Shown piece by piece: positions 48,090-56,461 of a DNA stretch of 64,000 nt. Each line of letters starts with the position of its first letter. Position 1 is the stretch's first letter. The stretch covers positions 827,846-891,845 of the forward strand of contig NZ_JAASRN010000001.1 of NCBI RefSeq assembly GCF_011761635.1, read 5' to 3'. The position numbers were made by a program, and so were the translations under genes. A model generated the notes under the pieces. It saw only the letters and a list, made by a program, of their open reading frames with translations. It ran no database searches and was not told the DNA's origin. The DNA comes from Thermonema lapsum (GTDB taxonomy: Bacteria > Bacteroidota > Bacteroidia > Cytophagales > Thermonemataceae).

Positions 48090-48655
48090 AAGGCATAGAA
48101 TTCTTTGATTTTGGGCAGCAGTTTTTCGCAGAATTCTTCAAAGGTAGGTAGCTGCTGGTCTTTTGCCGACACAATAGGCGAAGCCGTCCCCCAATCAATC
48201 GCCAGCGCAGGGTCATTCCATACGATGCCACCCTCTGCCTCCGGATGATAGTACTCACTACATTTATAAACAAAGACGGTGTCTTCGAGCGTAACAAAAC
48301 CATGAGCCATCCCTTTGGGCACAAACAAGCGTTTATGCTCACGGGCATCTAAACGAAAAGCCTCCCAGCGCCCGAAAGTGGGTGAGCCGGGGCGAACATC
48401 CACCACTACATCGATGACACTGCCCCAAACAACTCCAATCAGCTTATCTTGTTCGTAGGGTGGCAACTGCAGATGCAGCCCTCGCAAGACGCCCTTTTTT
48501 GAAAAGGATTGGTTATCCTGTACGAAAGGTACGTCAATACCCTGTTCACGCAATTTTTCCAATTGGAAAGACTCGAGGAAATATCCCCTTTCGTCTTCAA
48601 ATACACGAGGGTATATCTCATAAACCCCTTCAATAGTAGTCGGTTTTACAATCAT
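48086..48655 (-). CDS. rfbC: dTDP-4-dehydrorhamnose 3,5-epimerase
   Basis: The 189-residue cupin epimerises dTDP-4-keto-6-deoxyglucose on the way to dTDP-rhamnose. Motifs: IYPRVFEDERGYFLESF, VLRGLHLQLPP with the catalytic His, and KLIGVVWGSVIDVVVDVR. The other rhamnose genes rfbA, rfbB and rfbD are not in the window, so the pathway is completed elsewhere. It is coupled to wza by a 4-bp overlap. Confidence 0.94.
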   Translation of the reverse strand: MIVKPTTIEGVYEIYPRVFEDERGYFLESFQLEKLREQGIDVPFVQDNQSFSKKGVLRGLHLQLPPYEQDKLIGVVWGSVIDVVVDVRPGSPTFGRWEAFRLDAREHKRLFVPKGMAHGFVTLEDTVFVYKCSEYYHPEAEGGIVWNDPALAIDWGTASPIVSAKDQQLPTFEEFCEKLLPKIKEFYAL

Positions 48656-48738
48656 ATCAATTCAAAAAGATTGGTAACTTTCTTTGTTATCATGGGTTAG
48701 TTTCAAACAAAAATAGAACTTTTACTCCAAAAAGCAAT

Positions 48739-49869
48739 CTATTGTAAAGTGTTTAGATATTGCAGTACCCGTTCATAGGCTTCTATCACAAGGCGTGTGT
48801 CGAAGAGGGTTTCTACCCGCTGGCGCGCAGCAATACCCATCGCTTTTCGCTGCTCTACCGATAAATCCATCATGCGTTTCATACTCATTGCCAAGGAAGA
48901 GCTATCGGCAGGTTTACACAAGAAACCGTTTACGCCTTCTAACACGATGTTGTTACATCCCGGCACATCGGTAGCAATGAGGGGGCGCCCCATAGCAGCA
49001 GCTTCAAGCAGCGCTCGCGAGCTACCTTCACGATAGGAAGGCAATACCACGCAGTCAGCAGCAGCAATCAACGGGCGCACGTCTTCTACAACACCGGCAT
49101 ATTCTATATCACCTGCTTTCACCCAAGCATCGACTTGCTTGCGCGGAATATCGACTTTTGTAGGCTGCTCAGCTATTTTACCCAAGAGGACCCCACGCAC
49201 CTCAAGCGCATATTTTTGGCGCAACAAACGCAGGGCTTCCACAAACTCTACTATCCCTTTGTCGTAAAGGGCGCGTGCAATCAAAAGGAAAGTAAAAGGG
49301 CGAGCAGTAGGCAAAGGCGTAAGCGCAAAGTAGTCAGTATCGACCCCCGAGCCGGGCACCAACCCGGAGCGTTCTGCCTGTACCAAACGCCTCTGTAAAA
49401 AGAGTTGGCGGTCCTCTTGATTTTGAAAGAAAACCCAGTCTGCTGCGGGCAGCATCAAACGATACATCCAACGGGCTATGCGCGTGGCGGGCGTATTGTG
49501 CAGAAAGACCGTACCCAAGCCCGATACGTTGCACACCGAGCGCACCCCCGCCCAGCGGGCAGCCACCGAACCATAAAGATTAGGCTTTACCGTAAAATGC
49601 AAAGCCACATCGAAGCGATGCTTGCGATAATAAGTGTACAACTGCCATAGGGTGTGCCCATCTTGCCATGGATTCACCCCTTTGGCTTGCATTTGCAAAG
49701 GTAGGCAGCGAACCCCCCACGCTTTCAACCGCTGGCTACTCTCATCCATAGGCGCAATAGCCCACACCTCTTTGTCCTGTGCAAGAAAATGCTGAATCAG
49801 AGGTGCGCGAAAATGTGCTAAATTCCAGCTGCTATTGGCAACCATCGCTATCTTGTATATGGAACGCAT
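48739..49869 (-). CDS. Glycosyltransferase, GT4-like
   Basis: The 376-residue GT-B enzyme has an N-terminal acceptor domain (KIAMVANSSWNLAHFRAPLI, HFTVKPNLYGSVAAR) and a C-terminal GT1/GT4 donor domain (FLLIARALYDKGIVEFVEAL, then VVLPSYREGSSRALLEAAAMGRP, the E-x7-E region). It resembles PglA/WbpH-type hexosyl or N-acetylgalactosaminyl transferases. It is the first gene of the polysaccharide cluster on this strand and probably adds a sugar to a lipid-linked repeat unit. Confidence 0.87.
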   Translation of the reverse strand: MRSIYKIAMVANSSWNLAHFRAPLIQHFLAQDKEVWAIAPMDESSQRLKAWGVRCLPLQMQAKGVNPWQDGHTLWQLYTYYRKHRFDVALHFTVKPNLYGSVAARWAGVRSVCNVSGLGTVFLHNTPATRIARWMYRLMLPAADWVFFQNQEDRQLFLQRRLVQAERSGLVPGSGVDTDYFALTPLPTARPFTFLLIARALYDKGIVEFVEALRLLRQKYALEVRGVLLGKIAEQPTKVDIPRKQVDAWVKAGDIEYAGVVEDVRPLIAAADCVVLPSYREGSSRALLEAAAMGRPLIATDVPGCNNIVLEGVNGFLCKPADSSSLAMSMKRMMDLSVEQRKAMGIAARQRVETLFDTRLVIEAYERVLQYLNTLQ

Positions 49870-49972
49870 ACATGTTCATTGAACGAAAAACAAACGAACG
49901 GCTGTTTTTAAAAAGAGCCACGCAAAAACGTTAATATTGCAATTTAAACAATTCGTTCTGTAAACACAGCTT

Positions 49973-51133
49973 ATGATTGATAATCTCAAGGAATTAAAAC
50001 AAAATGAAAGTGCCGTTTTAGTTGCACTACAAACCCCCAAACAAAGCCGCGAAAAGGTAGAGGAGTATTTAGACGAGCTGGCATTCTTAGCCCAAACCCT
50101 TTCTATTGATGTTAAAGAGCGCTTTACGCAACGGTTAGAACGCCCCGATGCCCGCACCTTCGTAGGGAAGGGCAAGTTAGAGGAAATCAAACAGTATGTT
50201 GAAGAACACCAGATAGACACCATCATATTTGACGATGAGTTAAGCCCTTCGCAAGTACGCAATTTGGAAAAGTACTTCAACAGGCGCATTTACGACCGCA
50301 ACCTGCTTATTCTTTACATATTCTGGCAAAGAGCCCAGACAGCCCAAGCCAAAACCCAGGTGGAGTTGGCGCAGTATGAATATCTGCTGCCCCGCCTCAC
50401 CGGTCTTTGGAGCCACCTGGAGCGCCAACGGGGCGGCACTGGCACACGTAGTGGCGCCGGCGAAAAAGAAATAGAGACCGACCGGCGCATTGTCAAGCAA
50501 AAGATAGCCTTGCTCAAAAAAAAGCTGGAGAAAATAGACAAGCAAAACCAAACCCGCCGCAAACAACGCCACAACATGGTGCGCGTGAGTTTTGTGGGAT
50601 ACACCAACGTGGGCAAATCTACCCTCATGAATCTACTCACCAAAAGCGACTTGCTGGCAGAGAACAAACTTTTCGCCACACTCGACTCTACCGTGCGCAA
50701 AGTAGTATGGGAGGGCATTCCCTTCTTGATTGCCGACACCGTGGGGTTCATACGCAAGCTGCCTGCTACCTTGGTCGAGAGCTTCAAGTCCACATTGGAC
50801 GAAGTGCGTGAAGCCGACATACTAGTACATGTGGTGGACATCACACACCCCTCTTTCGACGAACAAATAGAAGTAGTCAACCAGACCTTGCGCGAACTTG
50901 GTGCTGCCGACAAGGACGTACTGCTGGTATTCAATAAAGTGGATGCTCTGCCCGAAGAAAAACAGGAATTGCCTCTTTTGCTTCAGCAAAGCCACTGGGT
51001 CGGCAAGGTACGGAGCATAGTGTCGGTCTCGGCGCTGCAAAAACAGGGCATCGATGAGCTGCGCAGCAAGCTGCTGTCAATCGTAAAAGAACACTTCTAC
51101 CAAATCTACCCCAACTATTTAAATACGCATTAA
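49973..51133 (+). CDS. hflX: GTPase HflX
   Basis: HflX is a ribosome-splitting GTPase active under stress. The 386-residue protein has the HflX N-terminal domain (FVGKGKLEEIKQYVEEHQIDTIIFDDELSPSQ), the glycine-rich GGTGTRSGAGEKEIETDRR linker and the G domain with GYTNVGKST, ADTVGFI (G3) and FNKVD (G4). The G2 Thr region is present. Length is typical. It is divergent from the polysaccharide cluster and is followed by a tRNA gene. Confidence 0.95.
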   Translation: MIDNLKELKQNESAVLVALQTPKQSREKVEEYLDELAFLAQTLSIDVKERFTQRLERPDARTFVGKGKLEEIKQYVEEHQIDTIIFDDELSPSQVRNLEKYFNRRIYDRNLLILYIFWQRAQTAQAKTQVELAQYEYLLPRLTGLWSHLERQRGGTGTRSGAGEKEIETDRRIVKQKIALLKKKLEKIDKQNQTRRKQRHNMVRVSFVGYTNVGKSTLMNLLTKSDLLAENKLFATLDSTVRKVVWEGIPFLIADTVGFIRKLPATLVESFKSTLDEVREADILVHVVDITHPSFDEQIEVVNQTLRELGAADKDVLLVFNKVDALPEEKQELPLLLQQSHWVGKVRSIVSVSALQKQGIDELRSKLLSIVKEHFYQIYPNYLNTH

Positions 51134-51189
51134 ACCACCTGCGTTCTTGACAATTTAGAGGTGATTTCAGATAATTGCACTGGGAAGTT

Positions 51190-51261
51190 GTCCCCGTAGT
51201 TTAATGGACAGAACAGGAGTTTCCTAAACTCTCGGTGCAGGTTCGATTCCTGCCGGGGGCA
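51190..51261 (+). tRNA. tRNA-Arg (CCT)
   Basis: A 72-nt cloverleaf. Acceptor GTCCCCG (51190-51196) pairs with CGGGGGC (51254-51260), and the discriminator is A. The loop TTCCTAA gives anticodon CCT at 51223-51225. The T arm is GCAGG TTCGATT CCTGC. The stop codon of the convergent kinase gene begins at the very next base. Confidence 0.96.
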
Positions 51262-53406
51262 CTATTTTTTGATTGGCAACAAAATACGTACCCGCAGCCC
51301 TTCATTGGGCTTGCCATCTATTTCGATGCTGCCTCCCATGGCTTCCACTTTCACGTATGCCACATACAAACCTATGCCTCTGCCAGATTGTGCATGAAAG
51401 ACTTGATAAGGGTGAAATAGTTTGGCTCTGAAAGTAGCAACATCTAAACCCAAGCCGTTGTCTTCTATTTCTATGGCATAATATTCTGTTGAGCTTTGAA
51501 AAACTCGAACAACAATGTGCAATTCACGCGCAGAATTGCGGAAACGAAAAGAGTTGTCCAGAATGCTTATCAACACCTCGCGAAGGTACCCCCTGTTGGC
51601 AAATACCAAACTTGTTCGGTAGTCTTCTTTGAAAGAAAAGGGCACCCTGTAAATTGTTTGTAAATACTGAATCACCTCATGCACAAGTTCCGGCATCGAG
51701 ACCAGCTGCATATTTACAATCCCTTGCGCTCGTATTGCCACAATTTCATTCAAATCGTGCAATACCTCATCCGCTTCATACGCAGATTTCACTATAGATT
51801 GAATCAGGGTATCTACTGAAACATCCGCGGCAGCCCCTCCTTGCTCTTCGCTTTTCATCTCTATAAGCTGTGCCAAGCCCATAATACGCGCCAAGGGTGC
51901 TCGCAGATTATGTGCCAAAGCAAAAGCATAATCTTCCACTTGGCGAGCATATCTGAGCAAGCGCTCATTAGAAGCTTGCAACTCGGTAGTGCGCGCGGCT
52001 ACACGCTGCTCTAATTCAGCATTCAACCTTTTTATCTCATGCAACTGTTTTTCTATATGTTCACGCTGTTCTAATAGCTGCGTACTTTGTTGCAAAAGCT
52101 CTTCGTTTTGCATCTCTATTTCTTCTTTTTGCTGCTTTATACTTGCCAATTTTTCCTTCAGCTCTTTCTGAAGGTGATTGCTTATGTCTTGGTACATCCT
52201 TGCCTTTTCTTCCTCCACTGTTAAGCGCTCTCTCATGTGGGCTGTTTGCCACAAACTATAACGATGAAACAAAGCCAGCACAAAAAATAAACTTTGCAAA
52301 ATAAGACTGACTACTGCCCAAGGATGCTGGGCAAAAAACCATCCGTTGCCCATCATTGCCGTTACAACGTAAAGGCTTATACACAAAGTATATACCCCCC
52401 ACCCTATCATCAAGAATAGTAACACACGCTCGCCCCGCCGCCAGCTAAGCCATATGGCATAAGTGATGATGATGTTCATCGGCACGGCAAGGCTGCCTCC
52501 TATAAAAGCAAGCTGCGAGGAGAGGAACAACCAACTTGCCCACAAAAAAAACCATCCAACCCCCCAATAAGCCTTAAAGCAAATACTTACCCATCTCGGT
52601 AAGTGTTCGCGGGGCAAAAAAGCACGCACTAAACCTACAGCACCAATAACCCAAACACCTATTGCTGTATTGAGTAATAACTTAGCGCTTGTCCAAGAGA
52701 ATGGTAACCACCAGAATAAAACTCCTCCACTAAGGGTAAGCGCTGCACCAGCCCCCAGCAGCAAAATGACAAAATAAAAGTATATTCGCTCCTTTAAATA
52801 CCACCATGCCCAACAAGCCATCAGCAGCAACAGAGCAACAAAGCCTACAAAAAATCCATAAAACAAGAAGTAAGTCGATTCTTTCTTGCTTAGCTCCCGC
52901 ATAGGCAAACAATAAAACGGCACTATCAGAGGGGTTTCGGAACGCACATTCACCAGAAAACGAGCCGTAGGTTCTTGTATCACACACTGCGGGAATAAGG
53001 ATACATAGCTACGCCAAGCACTACTGTCCCAGCATGGCTGCCACCGCCGATGTAGCCTATCTTCTTTGAAAAAAAGTACTTCATCCAAAAAGGCATTCCC
53101 TATAGCTATTCCCCAAGACTCTTCACTTTCTGGTAAGCTCACAGCTATCTTCAACCATAATTCTTTATTGTGAAGTATCCCTAAATTGATACCTTTGGTT
53201 GGCAGCGGCTTCCATGGCAGGGTTGCCTGTGCTACCGCCTCGCTACTTCGAAGGCTATCTGCCGACACAACCACGTAGTGCACTTCCACCTGTGCCCGCG
53301 TCGTAATATTTTGTTTTTTCTGACAACCACACAACAACAAAAAAAGCAAGATGCATACACTTAGAGCCAACAGGTGTCTTTCTGAATTTCTCCTTTGATT
53401 TCGCAC
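51262..53406 (-). CDS. 7TM-DISM sensor histidine kinase
   Basis: The 714-residue protein has a lipoprotein-like signal (LLFLLLCGCQ), a periplasmic 7TMR-DISM extracellular-type beta domain (residues about 40-180) and a seven-helix membrane region (about 185-395). A long coiled coil follows (EEKARMYQDISNHLQKELKE onward), then the HisKA H-box (ALAHNLRAPLARI). The HATPase domain shows the N-box ILDNSFRF, the G1-like EDNGLGLD and the G2-like GRGIGLYV. It has no receiver domain, and no response regulator is adjacent. It probably senses a periplasmic sugar or cell-wall ligand. Confidence 0.87.
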   Translation of the reverse strand: MRNQRRNSERHLLALSVCILLFLLLCGCQKKQNITTRAQVEVHYVVVSADSLRSSEAVAQATLPWKPLPTKGINLGILHNKELWLKIAVSLPESEESWGIAIGNAFLDEVLFFKEDRLHRRWQPCWDSSAWRSYVSLFPQCVIQEPTARFLVNVRSETPLIVPFYCLPMRELSKKESTYFLFYGFFVGFVALLLLMACWAWWYLKERIYFYFVILLLGAGAALTLSGGVLFWWLPFSWTSAKLLLNTAIGVWVIGAVGLVRAFLPREHLPRWVSICFKAYWGVGWFFLWASWLFLSSQLAFIGGSLAVPMNIIITYAIWLSWRRGERVLLFLMIGWGVYTLCISLYVVTAMMGNGWFFAQHPWAVVSLILQSLFFVLALFHRYSLWQTAHMRERLTVEEEKARMYQDISNHLQKELKEKLASIKQQKEEIEMQNEELLQQSTQLLEQREHIEKQLHEIKRLNAELEQRVAARTTELQASNERLLRYARQVEDYAFALAHNLRAPLARIMGLAQLIEMKSEEQGGAAADVSVDTLIQSIVKSAYEADEVLHDLNEIVAIRAQGIVNMQLVSMPELVHEVIQYLQTIYRVPFSFKEDYRTSLVFANRGYLREVLISILDNSFRFRNSARELHIVVRVFQSSTEYYAIEIEDNGLGLDVATFRAKLFHPYQVFHAQSGRGIGLYVAYVKVEAMGGSIEIDGKPNEGLRVRILLPIKK

Positions 53407-53493
53407 AAACAGTTTGTAATTTCGTAAACTGTGATAGGGAATTGTCCTTCTCCATAGTCTTTTGAAGAAGGCGTTTAAAATTTCATACTTTTT

Positions 53494-55020
53494 ATGCGTA
53501 AAAGCAAAAAAACATTGTGGTTTGTGTTATTAAACCTCCTGCTATGGCAAGTGGCAATGCCTACCCTGTACGCTCAGCACATGCAAGACGAAATTGCCGC
53601 TGCGGTTAGTCAAGTAAGTATGGAGCGCTTAGAGTCGCTTCTGCGGGAATACGAACAATTGGGTATCAAAAACATAGGTAGCCAAAATCTGGAAGCTACG
53701 CGCGCATGGATAAAGCAATGCTATCTGGACATGGGCTACTCACCTGAACAAATCAGTGAGTACGCCTTTTCCTATGCCCAGAAAACCTTATACAACATTG
53801 TCCTTACCAAAAAAGGCAACCTTTTTCCCCATACTTACATTTACCTGAGCGCCCACTACGACAGCACGCCCAATGGTCCGGGGGTGAACGACAACGGCAG
53901 CGGCACAGTGGCGCTACTCGAAATTGCCCGTATCATACAATCGAAGAACCTGCCCTACTCGGTACGTTTGGTACATTTCAGCGCCGAAGAAGTAGGACTT
54001 ATAGGCAGTAAGCGCTACGTAGAAGAAGTAGCTAAACCTCAAAATATTGCCATCCGGGCACTCATCAACTTGGATGAAATAGGCGGTGATAAAAACAAGC
54101 GCAACACTTTTGTGTATTGTGAACGCGACGAAAGCAACGTATCTACTGTAAACAATGCTATTTCGGCGCATTTCACCCAAAGGATGGCAAACATCACAAA
54201 GCTATATACTTCCTTAGATGCGGTGATTAGTCATGCTTATGCTTCGGACTATATGCCCTTTGAGGCAGCAGGCTACAATATCATGGGTTTTTACGAAAGC
54301 TACCAAACGGCACATTACCATAGCAGCACCGACCTGTTGCAAAACATGGATGTCCCTTATTTTCATAAAGTAGTGCAAGCAGCACTGGCTTCCTTACTGC
54401 ATTTTTCCAGCGAAATACCCCCCCAGATTGAGCGCCTCAGCCCACAAGCCGGTGATAGCCTCTACCAATCGCAAATAGACAAGCTACTTATAGAGTACGA
54501 CCGTCCGCTGCAGTATTTTGGCGGAAAGCTACAAATTCGCCGTAGTTCAGATAATCAAATTGTGCAAAGCATCGCACTTGAGCCAAGTCATATTCAAGGC
54601 AAGAGCATCCAGATTGCTTTAAGAGAAGCGCTTTCTCCGGGGCAAAACTATTATGTAATTATCCCCTTCGGCTGGGTGTCCGATGCCCATGGGGTACTTA
54701 CTGATTCGCTGGGCAAAGGACAATGGCAGTTCTACATCAAAAACGAAACGCCGCCTCTCAACAACGATGCGCCGAAACCGCAGGAAATGCGGCTATATCC
54801 TAATCCCACAGGACAAGAGCTACACATTCAACTGCCCGATGTAAAGACACAAGCTACCCTCCGCATAGTCAATAGCGAAGGCAAACTCATATATGAGCAG
54901 CTTTTGACAAACACGACAAGCATTCGCTTAGACATCTCCCAGTGGGCACGTGGTGTGTATTTCATTAAAGTAGAAACCGAACAAAAGCAATGGACGCAAC
55001 GCTTTGAAAAAGTTTTTTAA
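53494..55020 (+). CDS. M28 metallopeptidase with T9SS C-terminal sorting domain
   Basis: The 508-residue exported peptidase has a signal peptide (LLNLLLWQVAMPTLYAQ). The M28 domain shows SAHYDSTPNGPGVNDNGSG, FSAEEVGLIGSKRY, NLDEIGG and HYHSSTDLLQ, which are the zinc ligands and catalytic Glu. A beta domain follows. The last 75 residues form a type A T9SS sorting domain (RLYPNPTGQELHIQL to RFEKVF), so it should be secreted or cell-surface attached by the type IX system. It belongs to the core side of the left island junction. Confidence 0.93.
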   Translation: MRKSKKTLWFVLLNLLLWQVAMPTLYAQHMQDEIAAAVSQVSMERLESLLREYEQLGIKNIGSQNLEATRAWIKQCYLDMGYSPEQISEYAFSYAQKTLYNIVLTKKGNLFPHTYIYLSAHYDSTPNGPGVNDNGSGTVALLEIARIIQSKNLPYSVRLVHFSAEEVGLIGSKRYVEEVAKPQNIAIRALINLDEIGGDKNKRNTFVYCERDESNVSTVNNAISAHFTQRMANITKLYTSLDAVISHAYASDYMPFEAAGYNIMGFYESYQTAHYHSSTDLLQNMDVPYFHKVVQAALASLLHFSSEIPPQIERLSPQAGDSLYQSQIDKLLIEYDRPLQYFGGKLQIRRSSDNQIVQSIALEPSHIQGKSIQIALREALSPGQNYYVIIPFGWVSDAHGVLTDSLGKGQWQFYIKNETPPLNNDAPKPQEMRLYPNPTGQELHIQLPDVKTQATLRIVNSEGKLIYEQLLTNTTSIRLDISQWARGVYFIKVETEQKQWTQRFEKVF

Positions 55021-55103
55021 GACATTTCAAAAAATCCTAATATATATAAGTTTCTTGTTTATAGTATGTTGAAAACCTATTTTCTTACCCAAAATACAGA
55101 ATC

Positions 55104-56444
55104 ATGGAAGCATCGCAAACAAAAATTGCCTTAAAAGACAAACTCTATCATATAGAACAAGAAATAATAGACCAATACATAAACGATAAGCCTAATCGAG
55201 TGTGGATAGTAGGGTTTAGTGGTGGTAAAGACAGCACACTTTTACTTCAGCTTGTATGGCAAGCTATAAAGAAGCTTCCTGCTTCTGAGAGAAAGCGCCC
55301 CATCTACGTAGTATGTAATGACACATTGGTAGAGAACCCTCGCATCGTATCATTCATTTATAATACACTTTTAAAAATAGAGTCTGCAGCACAGCAAGAA
55401 AATATGCCTATTAAAGTTGTCCGTACAGTTCCGAAGCTTACCGACACATTTTGGGTTAAACTGATTGGCTTGGGTTATCCAGCCCCAAACAAGTTCTTTA
55501 GATGGTGTACGGACCGTTTGAAAATAAACCCTACCACTCGATTTATTAAGGATGTAATAAAGGCAACTGGTGGTGCCATAATCCTATTGGGAACACGCAG
55601 TGATGAAAGTGCCACCCGAGCTGCATCAATAAAAAAGTACGAGATTAAAAGTAGCCGTCTCCGCTCCCACTCACTTCCCAATGCATACATTTATGCTCCA
55701 ATCAAAGATATTACTACCGATGAGCTCTGGCGCTATTTATTACAAGTATCGCCTCCGTGGGGTGGAACCCACAGACAACTTGCTGCCCTCTACAAAAATG
55801 CAAATGGAGGTGACTGTCCTTTGGTCATAGACACTTCTACTCCTTCATGTGGACAAAGCCGGTTTGGGTGTTGGGTATGTACGGTAGTCAAACGTGATAA
55901 GTCGATGGAAGGATTAATTGATACAGGAGAAAGATGGATGCAGCCCCTCCTCGAAATTAGAGACTTCTTAGTTGAAACGCGCGACAATCCAGAAAAATGG
56001 CGGATGAAGAAAGGGCGCGATGGAAACGAAAAAGAAGGAAAGTGGGGTCCTTACAAGTTTGAAACGCGTGTTGAAATATTAAGAAGACTTCTAAGCGCAC
56101 AAAAAGAACTTTCCAAGGTTGACCCAAATATAAATCTTATATCAGAGAGAGAGTTAGCTATTATCCAACATCATTGGTACAATGACCTTTTCTTTAATGT
56201 AAAAGTTTCAGATATTTATAAGGAAATTTTACAAAAAGAGTTCTTTATGAGTAAATATGATGAAAAATTAAAAGAAGAGCTAAATCTACTACTAGAAATC
56301 TGTCAAGATGCCAAACAAGTAGAGCTAATTAAAAACCTATTAAAGCTATACAGAAGCAAAACTCTTTATCTTCGTAAGAAAAATATTCTAAATGATTTTG
56401 AAGATCTTATCAATAAAAGCATTCAGGTTCAAGAAGAAGAGTAA
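55104..56444 (+). CDS. dndC: DNA phosphorothioation protein DndC (PAPS-reductase-like)
   Basis: DndC is an ATP pyrophosphatase and Fe-S protein that activates DNA or sulfur for phosphorothioation. The 446-residue protein has the PP-loop SGGKDST (39-45), the GTRSDES motif (163-169) and a cysteine set C238, C249, C256, C259 (CGQSRFGCWVC) suited to a 4Fe-4S cluster. These match DndC rather than CysH. It is the first gene of the AT-rich island and lies 17 bp before dndD. It probably acts with the DndA-like desulfurase encoded at the other end. Confidence 0.93.
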   Translation: MEASQTKIALKDKLYHIEQEIIDQYINDKPNRVWIVGFSGGKDSTLLLQLVWQAIKKLPASERKRPIYVVCNDTLVENPRIVSFIYNTLLKIESAAQQENMPIKVVRTVPKLTDTFWVKLIGLGYPAPNKFFRWCTDRLKINPTTRFIKDVIKATGGAIILLGTRSDESATRAASIKKYEIKSSRLRSHSLPNAYIYAPIKDITTDELWRYLLQVSPPWGGTHRQLAALYKNANGGDCPLVIDTSTPSCGQSRFGCWVCTVVKRDKSMEGLIDTGERWMQPLLEIRDFLVETRDNPEKWRMKKGRDGNEKEGKWGPYKFETRVEILRRLLSAQKELSKVDPNINLISERELAIIQHHWYNDLFFNVKVSDIYKEILQKEFFMSKYDEKLKEELNLLLEICQDAKQVELIKNLLKLYRSKTLYLRKKNILNDFEDLINKSIQVQEEE

Positions 56445-56461
56445 TACTCAAGATAACTACT

